From: JBBKWG01 sp037968835
Lineage (GTDB): Bacteria > Pseudomonadota > Alphaproteobacteria > Rhodobacterales > Rhodobacteraceae
Reading direction: 5' to 3'
Length of the DNA: 16,675 nucleotides
Assembly (NCBI GenBank): GCA_037968835.1
Contig: JBBKWG010000042.1
Location: 1 to 16,675 of the forward strand
In this document: piece by piece, positions 6,072 to 13,572 of the stretch
How positions within the stretch are numbered: position 1 is the first letter of the stretch
Layout: the number at the start of each line of letters is the position of its first letter
Made by a program: the position numbers and the translations under genes
Notes under the pieces: model-generated
Databases searched by the model: none
What the model was told of the DNA's origin: nothing
What the model saw: the letters and a program-made list of their open reading frames with translations, nothing else

Positions 6072-6991
6072 CCCTTCCAATCGACTTTTCACCCGAAGTC
6101 GCGCAGGCCCTCGCGAACGGTGCGCCGATTGTTGCGCTTGAATCGACCATCATCACCCACGGGATGCCGTTTCCCCAAAACATCGAAACCGCAGCATTGG
6201 TGGAAGCGACCGTTCGGGAGGCCGGTGCGGTGCCCGCAACGATTGCGGTGTTGAAGGGGCGTTTGAAAATTGGTCTGGACTCCAACGAGTTGACGGCGCT
6301 CGGTCAGGCCCGCGACGTCGCCAAATTGTCGCGCGCGGACCTTGCTGCCTGCATCGCGACCGGCGGGACTGGTGCGACCACGGTTGCCGCGACAATGATC
6401 GCCGCCCATCTTGCCGGTATCGACGTTTTCGCCACCGGGGGCATCGGTGGCGTCCACAAGGGCGCCGAGACGAGCTTTGATATATCGGCCGATCTCAACG
6501 AGTTGTCGCAAACGCCGGTCTCGGTCGTCGCGGCGGGTGCGAAGGCGATTCTCGACATTCCCAAGACCCTCGAAGTCCTTGAAACACTTGGCGTGCCGGT
6601 GATCGCATTCGGTCAGGACGACTTCGCGGCCTTCTGGTCGCGCCATTCCGGTTTGGCAGCCCCGCTGCGTATGGATTCCGCCGCCGAAATCGCGGCCGCT
6701 CATCGAATGCGCTGTAAACTCGGCCTTCCCGGCGGCCAACTGATCGCCAATCCTGTCCCCAAGGCAGTCGAAATCCCTGCCGAGACTCTTGCTCCGATTA
6801 TCGAACGTGCGAACCGCGAAGCTGTCGAAAAGTGCATCACGGGAAAGGCGGTCACGCCGTTTCTACTGGCCCGTATTTTCGAGTTGACCGAGGGACGTTC
6901 GCTTGCGGCAAACATTGCCCTTGTACTCAGCAACGCGCGGCTCGCGGCCGAGATTGCTATTTGCCTGCAGACCCTGCGCGGAAACGAATGA
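6068..6991 (+). CDS. psuG: Pseudouridine-5'-phosphate glycosidase
   Basis: PsuG reversibly cleaves the C-C glycosidic bond of pseudouridine 5'-phosphate, giving uracil and ribose 5-phosphate, and uses a divalent metal. The 307-residue protein matches the family end to end: VALESTIITHGMPFPQN (22-38), ATGGTGATTVAATM (97-110), VFATGGIGGVHKGAE (120-134), DISADLNEL (138-146) and AAGAKAILDIPKTLE (155-169). Residues recalled as active-site positions of the E. coli enzyme (Glu31, Lys93, Lys166, Asn289) have counterparts in E25, K86, K159 and N282. The ATGA overlap with psuK implies coupled translation. Together the pair makes a complete two-step pseudouridine salvage module, presumably fed by RNA turnover. 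Confidence 0.95.
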   Translation: MTLPIDFSPEVAQALANGAPIVALESTIITHGMPFPQNIETAALVEATVREAGAVPATIAVLKGRLKIGLDSNELTALGQARDVAKLSRADLAACIATGGTGATTVAATMIAAHLAGIDVFATGGIGGVHKGAETSFDISADLNELSQTPVSVVAAGAKAILDIPKTLEVLETLGVPVIAFGQDDFAAFWSRHSGLAAPLRMDSAAEIAAAHRMRCKLGLPGGQLIANPVPKAVEIPAETLAPIIERANREAVEKCITGKAVTPFLLARIFELTEGRSLAANIALVLSNARLAAEIAICLQTLRGNE

Positions 6992-7007
6992 TTTCCAGCG
7001 ATGTCAG

Positions 7008-7036
7008 TTGTTTCCGGCCGGTCCAGCAACTAGGTT
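7008..7036 (+). promoter_or_regulatory. Candidate promoter of the DUF502 gene
   Basis: TTGTTT (7008-7013) and TAGGTT (7031-7036) are spaced 17 nt apart in the 71-nt gap after psuG, with the start codon 27 nt beyond the -10. This suggests a transcription unit separate from psuKG, although read-through is equally possible. Confidence 0.35.
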
Positions 7037-7062
7037 ATGCCAGATCCGCCGGATAAGGCCCG

Positions 7063-7788
7063 ATGACAAAACCATTTGACGACGAAATCGCACCGACGCG
7101 CAAACGGCGCACGATGTTCAGCGGTCTGCGCGCCTCGTTTCTGACGGGGCTTGTCGTCATTGCCCCAATCGCGCTGACGCTCTGGCTGATCTGGACCGTC
7201 GCGGGCTGGGTCGACAGTTGGGTGTTGCCATTCGTGCCGGTCTGGCTGCGACCAGATCAGTATATCGGACTCAATATCCGCGGCGTCGGGGTTTTCGTCT
7301 TTCTGGTCTTCACGATTTTCATCGGCTGGATGGCCAAGGGCATCATCGGCAAGTCGATGCTGTCATGGGCCGAAGGGCTTGTGCAGGGCCTGCCCGTGGT
7401 AAGGTCGATCTATAACGGATTGAAACAAATAGCGGAAACGGTTTTCGCCCAATCGGAATCCTCGTTCGACACGGCATGCCTTGTCGAGTATCCGCGCAAA
7501 GGCATCTGGGCAATCGCGTTCATTTCGACCTCGGCCAAGGGCGAGATCGAGGGCAAGATCGACGTCGATGACGACAAGACCGCCGTTTTTCTTCCGACCA
7601 CGCCAAACCCCACGTCCGGTTTTTTGCTGTTCGTGCCAAAATCCGATGTCATCGAACTGGAGATGAGCGTCGAGGATGCCGCGAAACTCGTCATCTCGGC
7701 GGGTCTGGTCTATCCCAATGGCGCCAAGGCTATGCCGACACCGATCGGGGAAGTCCGCCAACCCAGCGCGCGAATTGCCGGATCGTGA
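7063..7788 (+). CDS. DUF502 family membrane protein
   Basis: This 241-residue protein belongs to the DUF502 family, which is widespread in bacteria and has no settled biochemical role. It has a basic N-terminus (TRKRR), a first membrane helix at about 24-48, a second at about 73-92, and then a soluble part carrying family motifs: LPVVRSIYNGLKQIAETV (110-127), FLPTTPNPTSGFLLFVP (176-192) and EDAAKLVISAGLV (204-216). AAGG lies 4 nt before the ATG. A candidate promoter sits just upstream, and an oxygenase gene follows after 67 nt on the same strand. It is probably an inner-membrane protein with a large soluble domain. Function is unknown, and the neighbours give no strong clue. Confidence 0.92.
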   Translation: MTKPFDDEIAPTRKRRTMFSGLRASFLTGLVVIAPIALTLWLIWTVAGWVDSWVLPFVPVWLRPDQYIGLNIRGVGVFVFLVFTIFIGWMAKGIIGKSMLSWAEGLVQGLPVVRSIYNGLKQIAETVFAQSESSFDTACLVEYPRKGIWAIAFISTSAKGEIEGKIDVDDDKTAVFLPTTPNPTSGFLLFVPKSDVIELEMSVEDAAKLVISAGLVYPNGAKAMPTPIGEVRQPSARIAGS

Positions 7789-7855
7789 AAGTCGCGGCTT
7801 GAACCCAGCGGTTCAGGCAGTATCGTCGCCCGCGAATCTGAAAGTCCGGGCTGCA

Positions 7856-8494
7856 ATGAAAAGTCACCTGCTGAACGTCAATCCTCTGGTCGCCGTGTTT
7901 GACGACGTATTCGACGATGACATCGCCAATGCCGCCATCGCTGCGGGCAAGGAACGGCTGGAACAACCGAGCTATGGCACCGAAACCGGGCGTGTGGTGG
8001 GCGAGAAGCGGACGAACCTTGCGGCCCTCGTCGATCAATGGAGCGTTCCGCAGCTTACCGATCTCATGACGCGGATCTCCGGGCTGGTCCGCCTGCCCCC
8101 TGAACATGCCGAAACGTCGAAGCTGCTTCGCTACGAAGGCGACCAGCTTTTCGATATCCATTTCGATGCGTACGAAGAGGACGGACCAAGCGCCGACCTG
8201 TTCAATCGCGGCGGCCAGCGGTTGTTCACGACGCTTTGCTATCTCAACGATGTCGAGCACGACGGCCAGACTGCGTTTCCGAACCTGAAAGTCGCCGTTC
8301 GCCCAAAACTCGGACGGGTTCTGGTGTTCCAGAATTGCCATCCGGGCAAGTCCGCCACCCATCCCGACAGCGCTCACGTCGGTTTTGGCCCCGGTGAGGG
8401 CGTGAAGTGGGTGCTGTCTGTGTGGTGGCGAGAACACCATTTTCACATTCCGCGCACGTTTCCCCCTGCCGAAGGTGAATTTTTAGAGTATTAA
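7856..8494 (+). CDS. 2-oxoglutarate/Fe(II) oxygenase, prolyl-4-hydroxylase-like
   Basis: This 212-residue enzyme has the double-stranded beta-helix facial triad of iron/2-oxoglutarate oxygenases: H102 and D104 in IHFDAYEED, distal H174 in DSAHVGFGPG, and the 2-oxoglutarate-binding K184 in GVKWVLSVWW. The order and spacing, with LFTTLCYLNDVEHDGQTAFP (123-142) between, match prolyl 4-hydroxylase catalytic domains. It has no signal peptide, so it should act in the cytoplasm, possibly on a proline or other residue of a protein; the target is unknown. The start at 7856 is where homology begins; the frame is open to 7676 but that part overlaps the DUF502 gene. The Shine-Dalgarno is weak. Confidence 0.85.
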   Translation: MKSHLLNVNPLVAVFDDVFDDDIANAAIAAGKERLEQPSYGTETGRVVGEKRTNLAALVDQWSVPQLTDLMTRISGLVRLPPEHAETSKLLRYEGDQLFDIHFDAYEEDGPSADLFNRGGQRLFTTLCYLNDVEHDGQTAFPNLKVAVRPKLGRVLVFQNCHPGKSATHPDSAHVGFGPGEGVKWVLSVWWREHHFHIPRTFPPAEGEFLEY

Positions 8495-8542
8495 CGTCCA
8501 TGTTCTGGCACCGTGGTCGGAACGAGAAAGGGTAAGGCTTTG

Positions 8543-8764
8543 ATGAAGTACACTAAACCTGCGGCCGCAATCGCCGCGTCGCTCTCGATGCTCGCCGGGC
8601 CGACCTATGCCGGTGGATTGGCTGAACCGATGATGGAACCCGAAGTGATCGCCGAAGAAGCGGCGGCCGCATCCGGCGGCTTCATTGTTCCGCTTCTGTT
8701 CCTGGTCATTTTGGCTGCGGCTGTATCGGCAAGCAGCGGTGGCAGTTCGTTGCCGCGCGAATAG
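8543..8764 (+). CDS. Small exported or membrane peptide (73 residues)
   Basis: The product has a signal peptide (MKYTKPAAAIAASLSMLAG, likely cleaved after TYA at 21-23), a short acidic stretch (EPMMEPEVIAEEAA, 28-41), a hydrophobic helix (about 46-62), and a Ser/Gly-rich end (SASSGGSS). Short proteins of this pattern occur in Rhodobacteraceae and are sometimes mis-annotated; none has a known role as far as can be recalled. The start at 8543 has AAGG 6 nt upstream and begins the signal peptide; an in-frame GTG at 8513 is less likely. It lies 48 nt after the oxygenase gene on the same strand. A surface or inner-membrane location is inferred. Its own Pro or Lys residues as oxygenase targets would be speculation. 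Confidence 0.72.
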   Translation: MKYTKPAAAIAASLSMLAGPTYAGGLAEPMMEPEVIAEEAAAASGGFIVPLLFLVILAAAVSASSGGSSLPRE

Positions 8765-8799
8765 ACCGTCGACCTGGCGCCGGTCACCGGCGCTCGGTC
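8764..8799. terminator. GC-rich hairpin between convergent genes
   Basis: GCGCCGGT (8777-8784) and ACCGGCGC (8786-8793) are perfect complements with an almost absent loop. An outer GACCG/CGGTC pair (8764-8768 with 8795-8799) extends the structure. It begins at the last base of the small peptide's stop codon and lies between convergent genes, which suits a transcription end. Neither strand has a T-run after it, so it may act as a 3'-end stability hairpin or need Rho. Confidence 0.4.
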
Positions 8800-8857
8800 C
8801 ACCTTCCCGGCGTCTTCACAACATGACCTATTGCTGATTTTTCGCCGTCGAGGCGAC

Positions 8858-9868
8858 TCACTCGTACATTGCGGGCATGTCGACGCTTGAACTTTTGCCG
8901 ATTTTGTCGCGGTGGTTGGTAAGAAAATTTTCAGCGGCGATGCGACCGGCGGCCTTGAGATTCAGAAGGATCGACGGTGTCGGCAGGATCTTCGACACCA
9001 CACTGAGGCTTTGCATCAGATCGTCGTCCGCGACCATGTGGATTCGGACGCTCTTCATCGCCCCCTCGTCGACCCGACCCTGGCCAATCAGCCGCTGGAC
9101 GAAATGTATCGCGCGCAATTCCCGCAACAGCGACGAGTTGAAACTGATCTCGTTGATCCGGTTCAGAATGGCACTGGCTTCCCGAGGCACGGTATCCCGA
9201 ACCAGCGGATTGATGTTCACGATCACGATGTCGCCCGGCAATTCCGGCTCGAACAGCGGAAATAACGCGGGGTTTCCTGTATAACCGCCATCCCAATAGG
9301 CTTCGCCGTCAATCTCGATTGCCTGAAAGACCGTCGGGAGACAGGTCGACGCGAGGATTGCATCGGTCGAGATCTGGTCGCGCGAAAAAATGCGCACCTT
9401 TCCGGTCCGCACGTTGGTCGCGCAGATGAAAAGTGCCGGTCCGGCATCGCCGCAAACCGCGTCGTATCGGAAGCGTTTTGCGATCCTTTGCAGCGGATTA
9501 CGATAGAACGGGCCATAGTCGTATGGCGAAAAAACCCGCGTCAAGGCGTCAGCCATTCCGAACGGCAGCGCGCTTTCGATAGCCTGACTGACAAGACCCG
9601 GAGCCGGACTGATCGCGGTCAGCCAGTCGGCAAGACGCATGTCGCCGATTGCGCCCATTTGCGCCCAGAGCCAGTCGAGATTAGCGCGTGCGCCGTCGCG
9701 ACCGCCCATCACGAGCCCAGCTTTCAGCGCCGCGCCGTTCAGTGCCCCCGCAGACGTGCCCGAGATGCCTGCGATCTCGATGCCCTCGTCCTCCAGCAAC
9801 CGATCCAGTACGCCCCACGTGAATGCGCCGTGCGCGCCGCCGCCCTGAAGTGCCAGGTTGATCCGCAA
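8858..9868 (-). CDS. Patatin-like phospholipase/lipase
   Basis: This 336-residue serine hydrolase has the patatin catalytic dyad and should hydrolyse acyl esters (lipid or short polyester chains). Seen: the oxyanion-hole GGGAHG at 9-14, the nucleophile elbow GTSAG with S39, and the dyad aspartate in DGG with D193 (YWDGGYTGNPA). The start codon is TTG at 9868: the family motif LALQGGGAHG begins at residue 5 and the first in-frame Met is residue 54, so no later start is possible. The Shine-Dalgarno is poor. It follows 3-hydroxybutyrate dehydrogenase by 57 nt on the same strand, so it is likely in the same operon. A role in polyhydroxybutyrate or lipid turnover is a reasonable inference but not shown. 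No signal peptide is seen. Confidence 0.9.
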   Translation of the reverse strand: MRINLALQGGGAHGAFTWGVLDRLLEDEGIEIAGISGTSAGALNGAALKAGLVMGGRDGARANLDWLWAQMGAIGDMRLADWLTAISPAPGLVSQAIESALPFGMADALTRVFSPYDYGPFYRNPLQRIAKRFRYDAVCGDAGPALFICATNVRTGKVRIFSRDQISTDAILASTCLPTVFQAIEIDGEAYWDGGYTGNPALFPLFEPELPGDIVIVNINPLVRDTVPREASAILNRINEISFNSSLLRELRAIHFVQRLIGQGRVDEGAMKSVRIHMVADDDLMQSLSVVSKILPTPSILLNLKAAGRIAAENFLTNHRDKIGKSSSVDMPAMYE

Positions 9869-9925
9869 AGGCTCAGCGATGGCTCTGCTCCGCCCGTCTG
9901 CAAGATAGTCCGTGGGCCAAGTCGC

Positions 9926-10699
9926 TCACTGAGCGGTCCAGCCGCCGTCAGCCGAAATCGTCGTGCCGGTGATCTGAGACGCCGCGTCCGAGCATAAAAA
10001 CAACGCTATCCCCGCCACCTGATCCACGGTCACGAATTCCTTGGATGGCTGTTTGAGCAGAATGACCTTCTCCACGGCCTCGTCTTCGGAAATGCCATAC
10101 TCCTTGGCCGTCGAGGGAATCTGCGCCTCGACCAGCGGTGTCAGCACGTAGCCCGGACAGATTGCGTTGGCCGTGATCGCTTCCTTGGCTGTTTCGAGAG
10201 CGACAACCTTGGTCATGCCGACAACGCCGTGCTTGGCAGTCACGTAGGCCGACTTGAACGGACTCGCCCGCAGCCCGTGCGCCGAGGCGACGTTGATGAC
10301 GCGTCCCCATCCGACCTTGCGCATCATCGGCAATGCGGCGGCGGTGGTGTGAAACGCCGACGACATGTTGATCGCGATAATCGCGTCCCATTTTTCGGTC
10401 GGAAACTCGTTGATTGCCGCCACGTGCTGGATGCCGGCGTTGTTCACAAGAATATCGCAGGCTTCGGCCTTTTCAATCAGCATCCGGCATTCGTCACCTT
10501 TCGACATATCGGCCTTGATGTAGCGGGCCTGAACTCCTGTCTCGTCGGCAATCGACTGAGCCAGTGCGTGATCCTCGTCGCGGTCGGTGAATGAGTTCAG
10601 AACCACGTTCGCGCCAGCGCGCGCCATTTCCCTGGCGATGCCCAGCCCGATCCCGGAATTCGATCCGGTGATGACGGCGGTTTTCCCTTCAAGCGACAT
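9926..10699 (-). CDS. bdhA: D-3-hydroxybutyrate dehydrogenase
   Basis: This short-chain dehydrogenase of 257 residues interconverts D-3-hydroxybutyrate and acetoacetate with NAD. Seen: the nucleotide-binding GSNSGIG (12-18), NNAG (86-89), and the catalytic tetrad N111, S139, Y152, K156. The substrate pocket supports the specific call: Q91, H141, K149 and Q193 lie at the spacing of the acetoacetate-carboxylate-binding residues recalled for the Pseudomonas fragi enzyme (Gln94, His144, Lys152, Gln196), each offset by three. The start at 10699 has a strong AGGAGAGG upstream. The downstream patatin-like gene is probably co-transcribed. The expected role is use of 3-hydroxybutyrate from polymer stores or the environment. 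Confidence 0.93.
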   Translation of the reverse strand: MSLEGKTAVITGSNSGIGLGIAREMARAGANVVLNSFTDRDEDHALAQSIADETGVQARYIKADMSKGDECRMLIEKAEACDILVNNAGIQHVAAINEFPTEKWDAIIAINMSSAFHTTAAALPMMRKVGWGRVINVASAHGLRASPFKSAYVTAKHGVVGMTKVVALETAKEAITANAICPGYVLTPLVEAQIPSTAKEYGISEDEAVEKVILLKQPSKEFVTVDQVAGIALFLCSDAASQITGTTISADGGWTAQ

Positions 10700-10775
10700 G
10701 GGCCTCTCCTCTGGCTCGGATTTTGCAGGCGCAGCATACTATTTCGCCACCGCAGCGCCACCCGAAGTTTCACGC

Positions 10776-12188
10776 TCAAAAATCGCGGGCCTCATAGGCG
10801 GCAAGCGCGCGTTTACGACCCACATCGACTGCCACGACCGGATCGGGATAGGCATCGCCCGGCGACAAGTTCCAGCGTCGGGGGATCGCGTCAAAGTAGC
10901 TGAGCGCGGATTTTGATGGCTCGGCATATTCCTCGGCTATCCAGCGTTCGGGATACGCCCCCTCGCCGTCGAATTTTTCAAGCTGCGTCACCGGGTTGAA
11001 GACCCGGAAATAAGGTGCCGCGTCCGGTCCAGATCCAGCCGCCCACTGCCATCCCATCGCGTTCGACGCCGGATCCCAGTCGATCAGGCAATCTGCGAAC
11101 CAGCGCTGCCCGATGCGCCAGTGCGTCATCAGATGCTTTGTCAGATATGACGCCACGATCATGCGCGCCCGGTTGTGCATGTGTCCGGTCACATACAACT
11201 CGCGCATTGCGGCATCGACGAACCGAATGCCCGTGCGCCCTCGTTTCCAGGCTGTGACCTCGTTCCGCTGCGTGTCCTCGCTCCACGGGAACGTGTCCCA
11301 ATCTTCGCGCCAGTTGCCACTGACGATGCGCGGCGTGTGCCAGACCAGATGATAGGCAAATTCGCGCCATACCAGTTCCTTGAGGAAAAACTCGGCCCCG
11401 GCCTTGCCCTCGTGCAACGCCCGCATACCTGCGTGCCAGCAAGCGCGCGGGCTGATCTCGCCCCATGCCAGGTTTTCCGACAATCGCGATGTGGCATCCT
11501 CGGCGGGGAAATCGCGTCGCGCCTTGTAATCGGCAATCCGGTGCGCCGTGAAGTTTGCCAGACGCGCCGAAGCCGCGGCCTCGCCGATGTTGAGATACGG
11601 GCGGACGACAGCGGCGCCACGGTCCATCGGAGCGTCGAGATGCCAGTCTTCGATTGCATCGCTTTGGGGCCAGTGTTCGGGCGCGGCGATATTAGCAGGC
11701 CGTGTGAGTGGTGTGTCGATGGCGCGGTTCTTAACGGCGCGCCAGAACGGAGAATAAACCTTGTAAAAACCTCCCTGTCCGGTCTCGACCGACCACGGCT
11801 CGAACAGCAGATGCCCGGCCACACTCTGGGCATCGACGCCATCGTCCCCCAGACCGGCCTTGACCGCCTTGTCGCGGGCTACCTGATCGGGATCGTAGGC
11901 GCGACTCCAACGAACGGTCTTCGCGCCGGTCTCGCGCACCACATCGCGCAGCACGTCCAGCGCCCTGCCCCGCCGGAAGATCAGCCGCGAACCAACTTCG
12001 GACAGCGTTTCAGAGAGATGCGCCGCGCCAAGCCCGAAGCGCCAGAGCGGACAGACGCCATAATCGCTGAAAACTTCGTCCAGAATGAACAGCGGAATGA
12101 CCGGCCGACCGGTTTCGATGGCCGCCACAAGCGCGGGATTATCGCCTAGGCGCAGATCGCACCGCATCCACCAGATCACTGGCTCCAT
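10776..12188 (-). CDS. phrB: Deoxyribodipyrimidine photo-lyase (class I CPD photolyase type)
   Basis: Photolyase uses light and FAD to reverse UV-induced cyclobutane pyrimidine dimers. The 470-residue protein has the N-terminal antenna domain (VIWWMRCDLRLGDNPAL, 4-20) and the C-terminal FAD domain with ELVWREFAYHL (271-281), HMHNRARMIVASYLTKHL (336-353) and ASNAMGWQWAAGSGPDAAPY (374-393). The flavin-proximal residue is Asn (N376), as in photolyases rather than cryptochromes, and W302, W357 and W380 sit where the electron-transfer tryptophan triad is expected. The start is ATG 12188, not 12200: GGGAG lies 5 nt before it, whereas AGGATGGG abuts the earlier one. It follows the aminotransferase gene by 42 nt, so the two are probably co-transcribed. 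Confidence 0.95.
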   Translation of the reverse strand: MEPVIWWMRCDLRLGDNPALVAAIETGRPVIPLFILDEVFSDYGVCPLWRFGLGAAHLSETLSEVGSRLIFRRGRALDVLRDVVRETGAKTVRWSRAYDPDQVARDKAVKAGLGDDGVDAQSVAGHLLFEPWSVETGQGGFYKVYSPFWRAVKNRAIDTPLTRPANIAAPEHWPQSDAIEDWHLDAPMDRGAAVVRPYLNIGEAAASARLANFTAHRIADYKARRDFPAEDATSRLSENLAWGEISPRACWHAGMRALHEGKAGAEFFLKELVWREFAYHLVWHTPRIVSGNWREDWDTFPWSEDTQRNEVTAWKRGRTGIRFVDAAMRELYVTGHMHNRARMIVASYLTKHLMTHWRIGQRWFADCLIDWDPASNAMGWQWAAGSGPDAAPYFRVFNPVTQLEKFDGEGAYPERWIAEEYAEPSKSALSYFDAIPRRWNLSPGDAYPDPVVAVDVGRKRALAAYEARDF

Positions 12189-12230
12189 GCCAACTCCCAT
12201 CCTGTTTTGTTGCGCGGAGTTCGGTTCCGG

Positions 12231-13451
12231 CTACAGGACGTGATCTAGCGCCTCGATCAGACGGTCAACCTCGCGCTCGGACGTGTAGTGGGTGAAACTC
12301 AGCCGCAGGACGCCGTGAGACGGATCGATTCCCATCGCCTCAAGCGTCCGCACAGCGTAGAAATCGCCGCCGGCGGCCATGATGTCGTGGGGAGCAAGCT
12401 GGACCGCCAGCGCCTCGCCGGGCTGTTTGGCCTCAATCGCGACCGTGGGCGCACGTTTCTCCGCCACGTCGGGTCCGATCAGGCGGAGGGAGTTTTTTGT
12501 CTTTAGAAACGCCAAAAGCGGACGCAGCAACGCAATTTCGCGCGCGCGCATCGCATTGTGGACCGCTGCCGCGCGACCCCTTGCATCGACGTGATCGAGG
12601 CTCATCGACGCGTATAGCGCATCGACATAATCGGCCATGCCCGCCGATGCGGCAATCTGCGCATGATCCGGACCCGCCGGTGTGAAACGCTGGTAAAGCG
12701 AGCCGCCGTTGAAGTAGTGCCCCTGATTTGGCAGCGTCTGGCCCAAGCCCCGCCGCATCACCATGATGCCCTGATGAGGTCCATAGGTCTTGTAGGCCGA
12801 AAACAGATAAATGTCGGGTCCAAGCGCACCGACATCGGGAAACCCGTGCGGCGCATAACTCACGCCATCGACACAGGCAAACGCGCCCGCACCGTGGGCC
12901 ATGGCTGTGATCGCCGCGACATCGTTGATTTCGCCGACGACATTCGAGCAATGGGGGAAGCAGACTAGCTTTGCGCTATCCAGAAGCGGTTCCAGCGCGT
13001 CGGTGTCCAGATGACCGGTTCCGGGGTCGATCCGCCACTCGCGCACCTCAATCCCCTCGTCCGCAAGTCGCCGCCACGGTCCCGAGTTCGCCTCGTGGTC
13101 CTGGTTGGTGACGACGATCGCATCGCCCGGTTTCAGCCATTGTCGGAACGCGTTTGCCAGCACATAGGTGTTTTGCGTTGTGGATGGACCGAAGCTCACT
13201 TCGTCAGTTTCGACACCCAGCATTGCGGCAAGGCGATTTCGCGCCTCGTCCATTTCTTCACCGCCTATTCGGCTTGCGTCGAACGGACCGTAGGGTTGAA
13301 CTTTGCGCTCGCGGTAGAAGCGTTCCAGCCGCTCGGTCACGAAGCGGCACGGATACGATCCTCCAGCGTTCTCGAAGAACGCCTGATCCTTCAGGGAAAG
13401 TTCGGAAAATGCCGGGAATTGCGCGCGGACGAATTTGATATTGAGTGTCAT
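12231..13451 (-). CDS. Class V aminotransferase, cysteine-desulfurase-like
   Basis: This 406-residue PLP enzyme has the NifS/SufS-like fold. Seen: FFENAGGSYP (25-34), the cofactor-stacking DHEAN with H119, D195 in CVDGVSYAPH, and the Schiff-base lysine K221 in SAYKTYGPHQG. It resembles the VC1184-type subgroup, often named 'cysteine desulfurase-like'. The loop where SufS has its active cysteine (RSGHHC-like) reads GGDFYAVR at 361-368 and has no Cys, so sulfur transfer by the usual persulfide route is unlikely. The substrate is unknown. The ATG at 13451 has no Shine-Dalgarno and lies 8 nt after a candidate -10 element, so it may be translated leaderless. It is followed by the photolyase gene. 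Confidence 0.88.
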   Translation of the reverse strand: MTLNIKFVRAQFPAFSELSLKDQAFFENAGGSYPCRFVTERLERFYRERKVQPYGPFDASRIGGEEMDEARNRLAAMLGVETDEVSFGPSTTQNTYVLANAFRQWLKPGDAIVVTNQDHEANSGPWRRLADEGIEVREWRIDPGTGHLDTDALEPLLDSAKLVCFPHCSNVVGEINDVAAITAMAHGAGAFACVDGVSYAPHGFPDVGALGPDIYLFSAYKTYGPHQGIMVMRRGLGQTLPNQGHYFNGGSLYQRFTPAGPDHAQIAASAGMADYVDALYASMSLDHVDARGRAAAVHNAMRAREIALLRPLLAFLKTKNSLRLIGPDVAEKRAPTVAIEAKQPGEALAVQLAPHDIMAAGGDFYAVRTLEAMGIDPSHGVLRLSFTHYTSEREVDRLIEALDHVL

Positions 13452-13459
13452 GCGGCGCA

Positions 13460-13488
13460 CTAAAACGCGGCCCCGCGACGAAGGTCAA
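13460..13488 (-). promoter_or_regulatory. Candidate promoter of aminotransferase-photolyase unit
   Basis: On the minus strand TTGACC (13488-13483) and TTTTAG (13465-13460) are spaced by 17 nt. The -35 is near consensus and the -10 is weak. The start codon at 13451 is only 8 nt past the -10, which places the expected transcription start at or next to the ATG. Confidence 0.4.
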
Positions 13489-13518
13489 GCCATCGGATGG
13501 TGGGCTTGCCGGACGCGG

Positions 13519-13550
13519 AAAAACCACCGGCAGTCGGCGGAGTTGCCGGT
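13519..13550 (-). terminator. Intrinsic terminator of the 13573-14193 gene
   Basis: Read on the minus strand, ACCGGCA (13550-13544) pairs with TGCCGGT (13532-13526) across an 11-nt loop, followed by GG and TTTTT (13523-13519). It begins 22 nt after the stop of the upstream membrane-protein gene and separates it from the aminotransferase unit. Confidence 0.75.
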
Positions 13551-13572
13551 TCGCGCTAACGCGCCAATGATG

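Noticed and set aside
8838..8856. CGCC/GGCG hairpin next to TTTTT as a terminator
   Set aside because: The T-run is on the 5' side of the plus-strand hairpin and appears as A-run after it on the minus strand, so it fits neither direction.
11175..12149. 324-residue plus-strand frame
   Set aside because: It lies opposite the photolyase gene, whose motifs are complete. Long antisense frames are common in GC-rich genomes.
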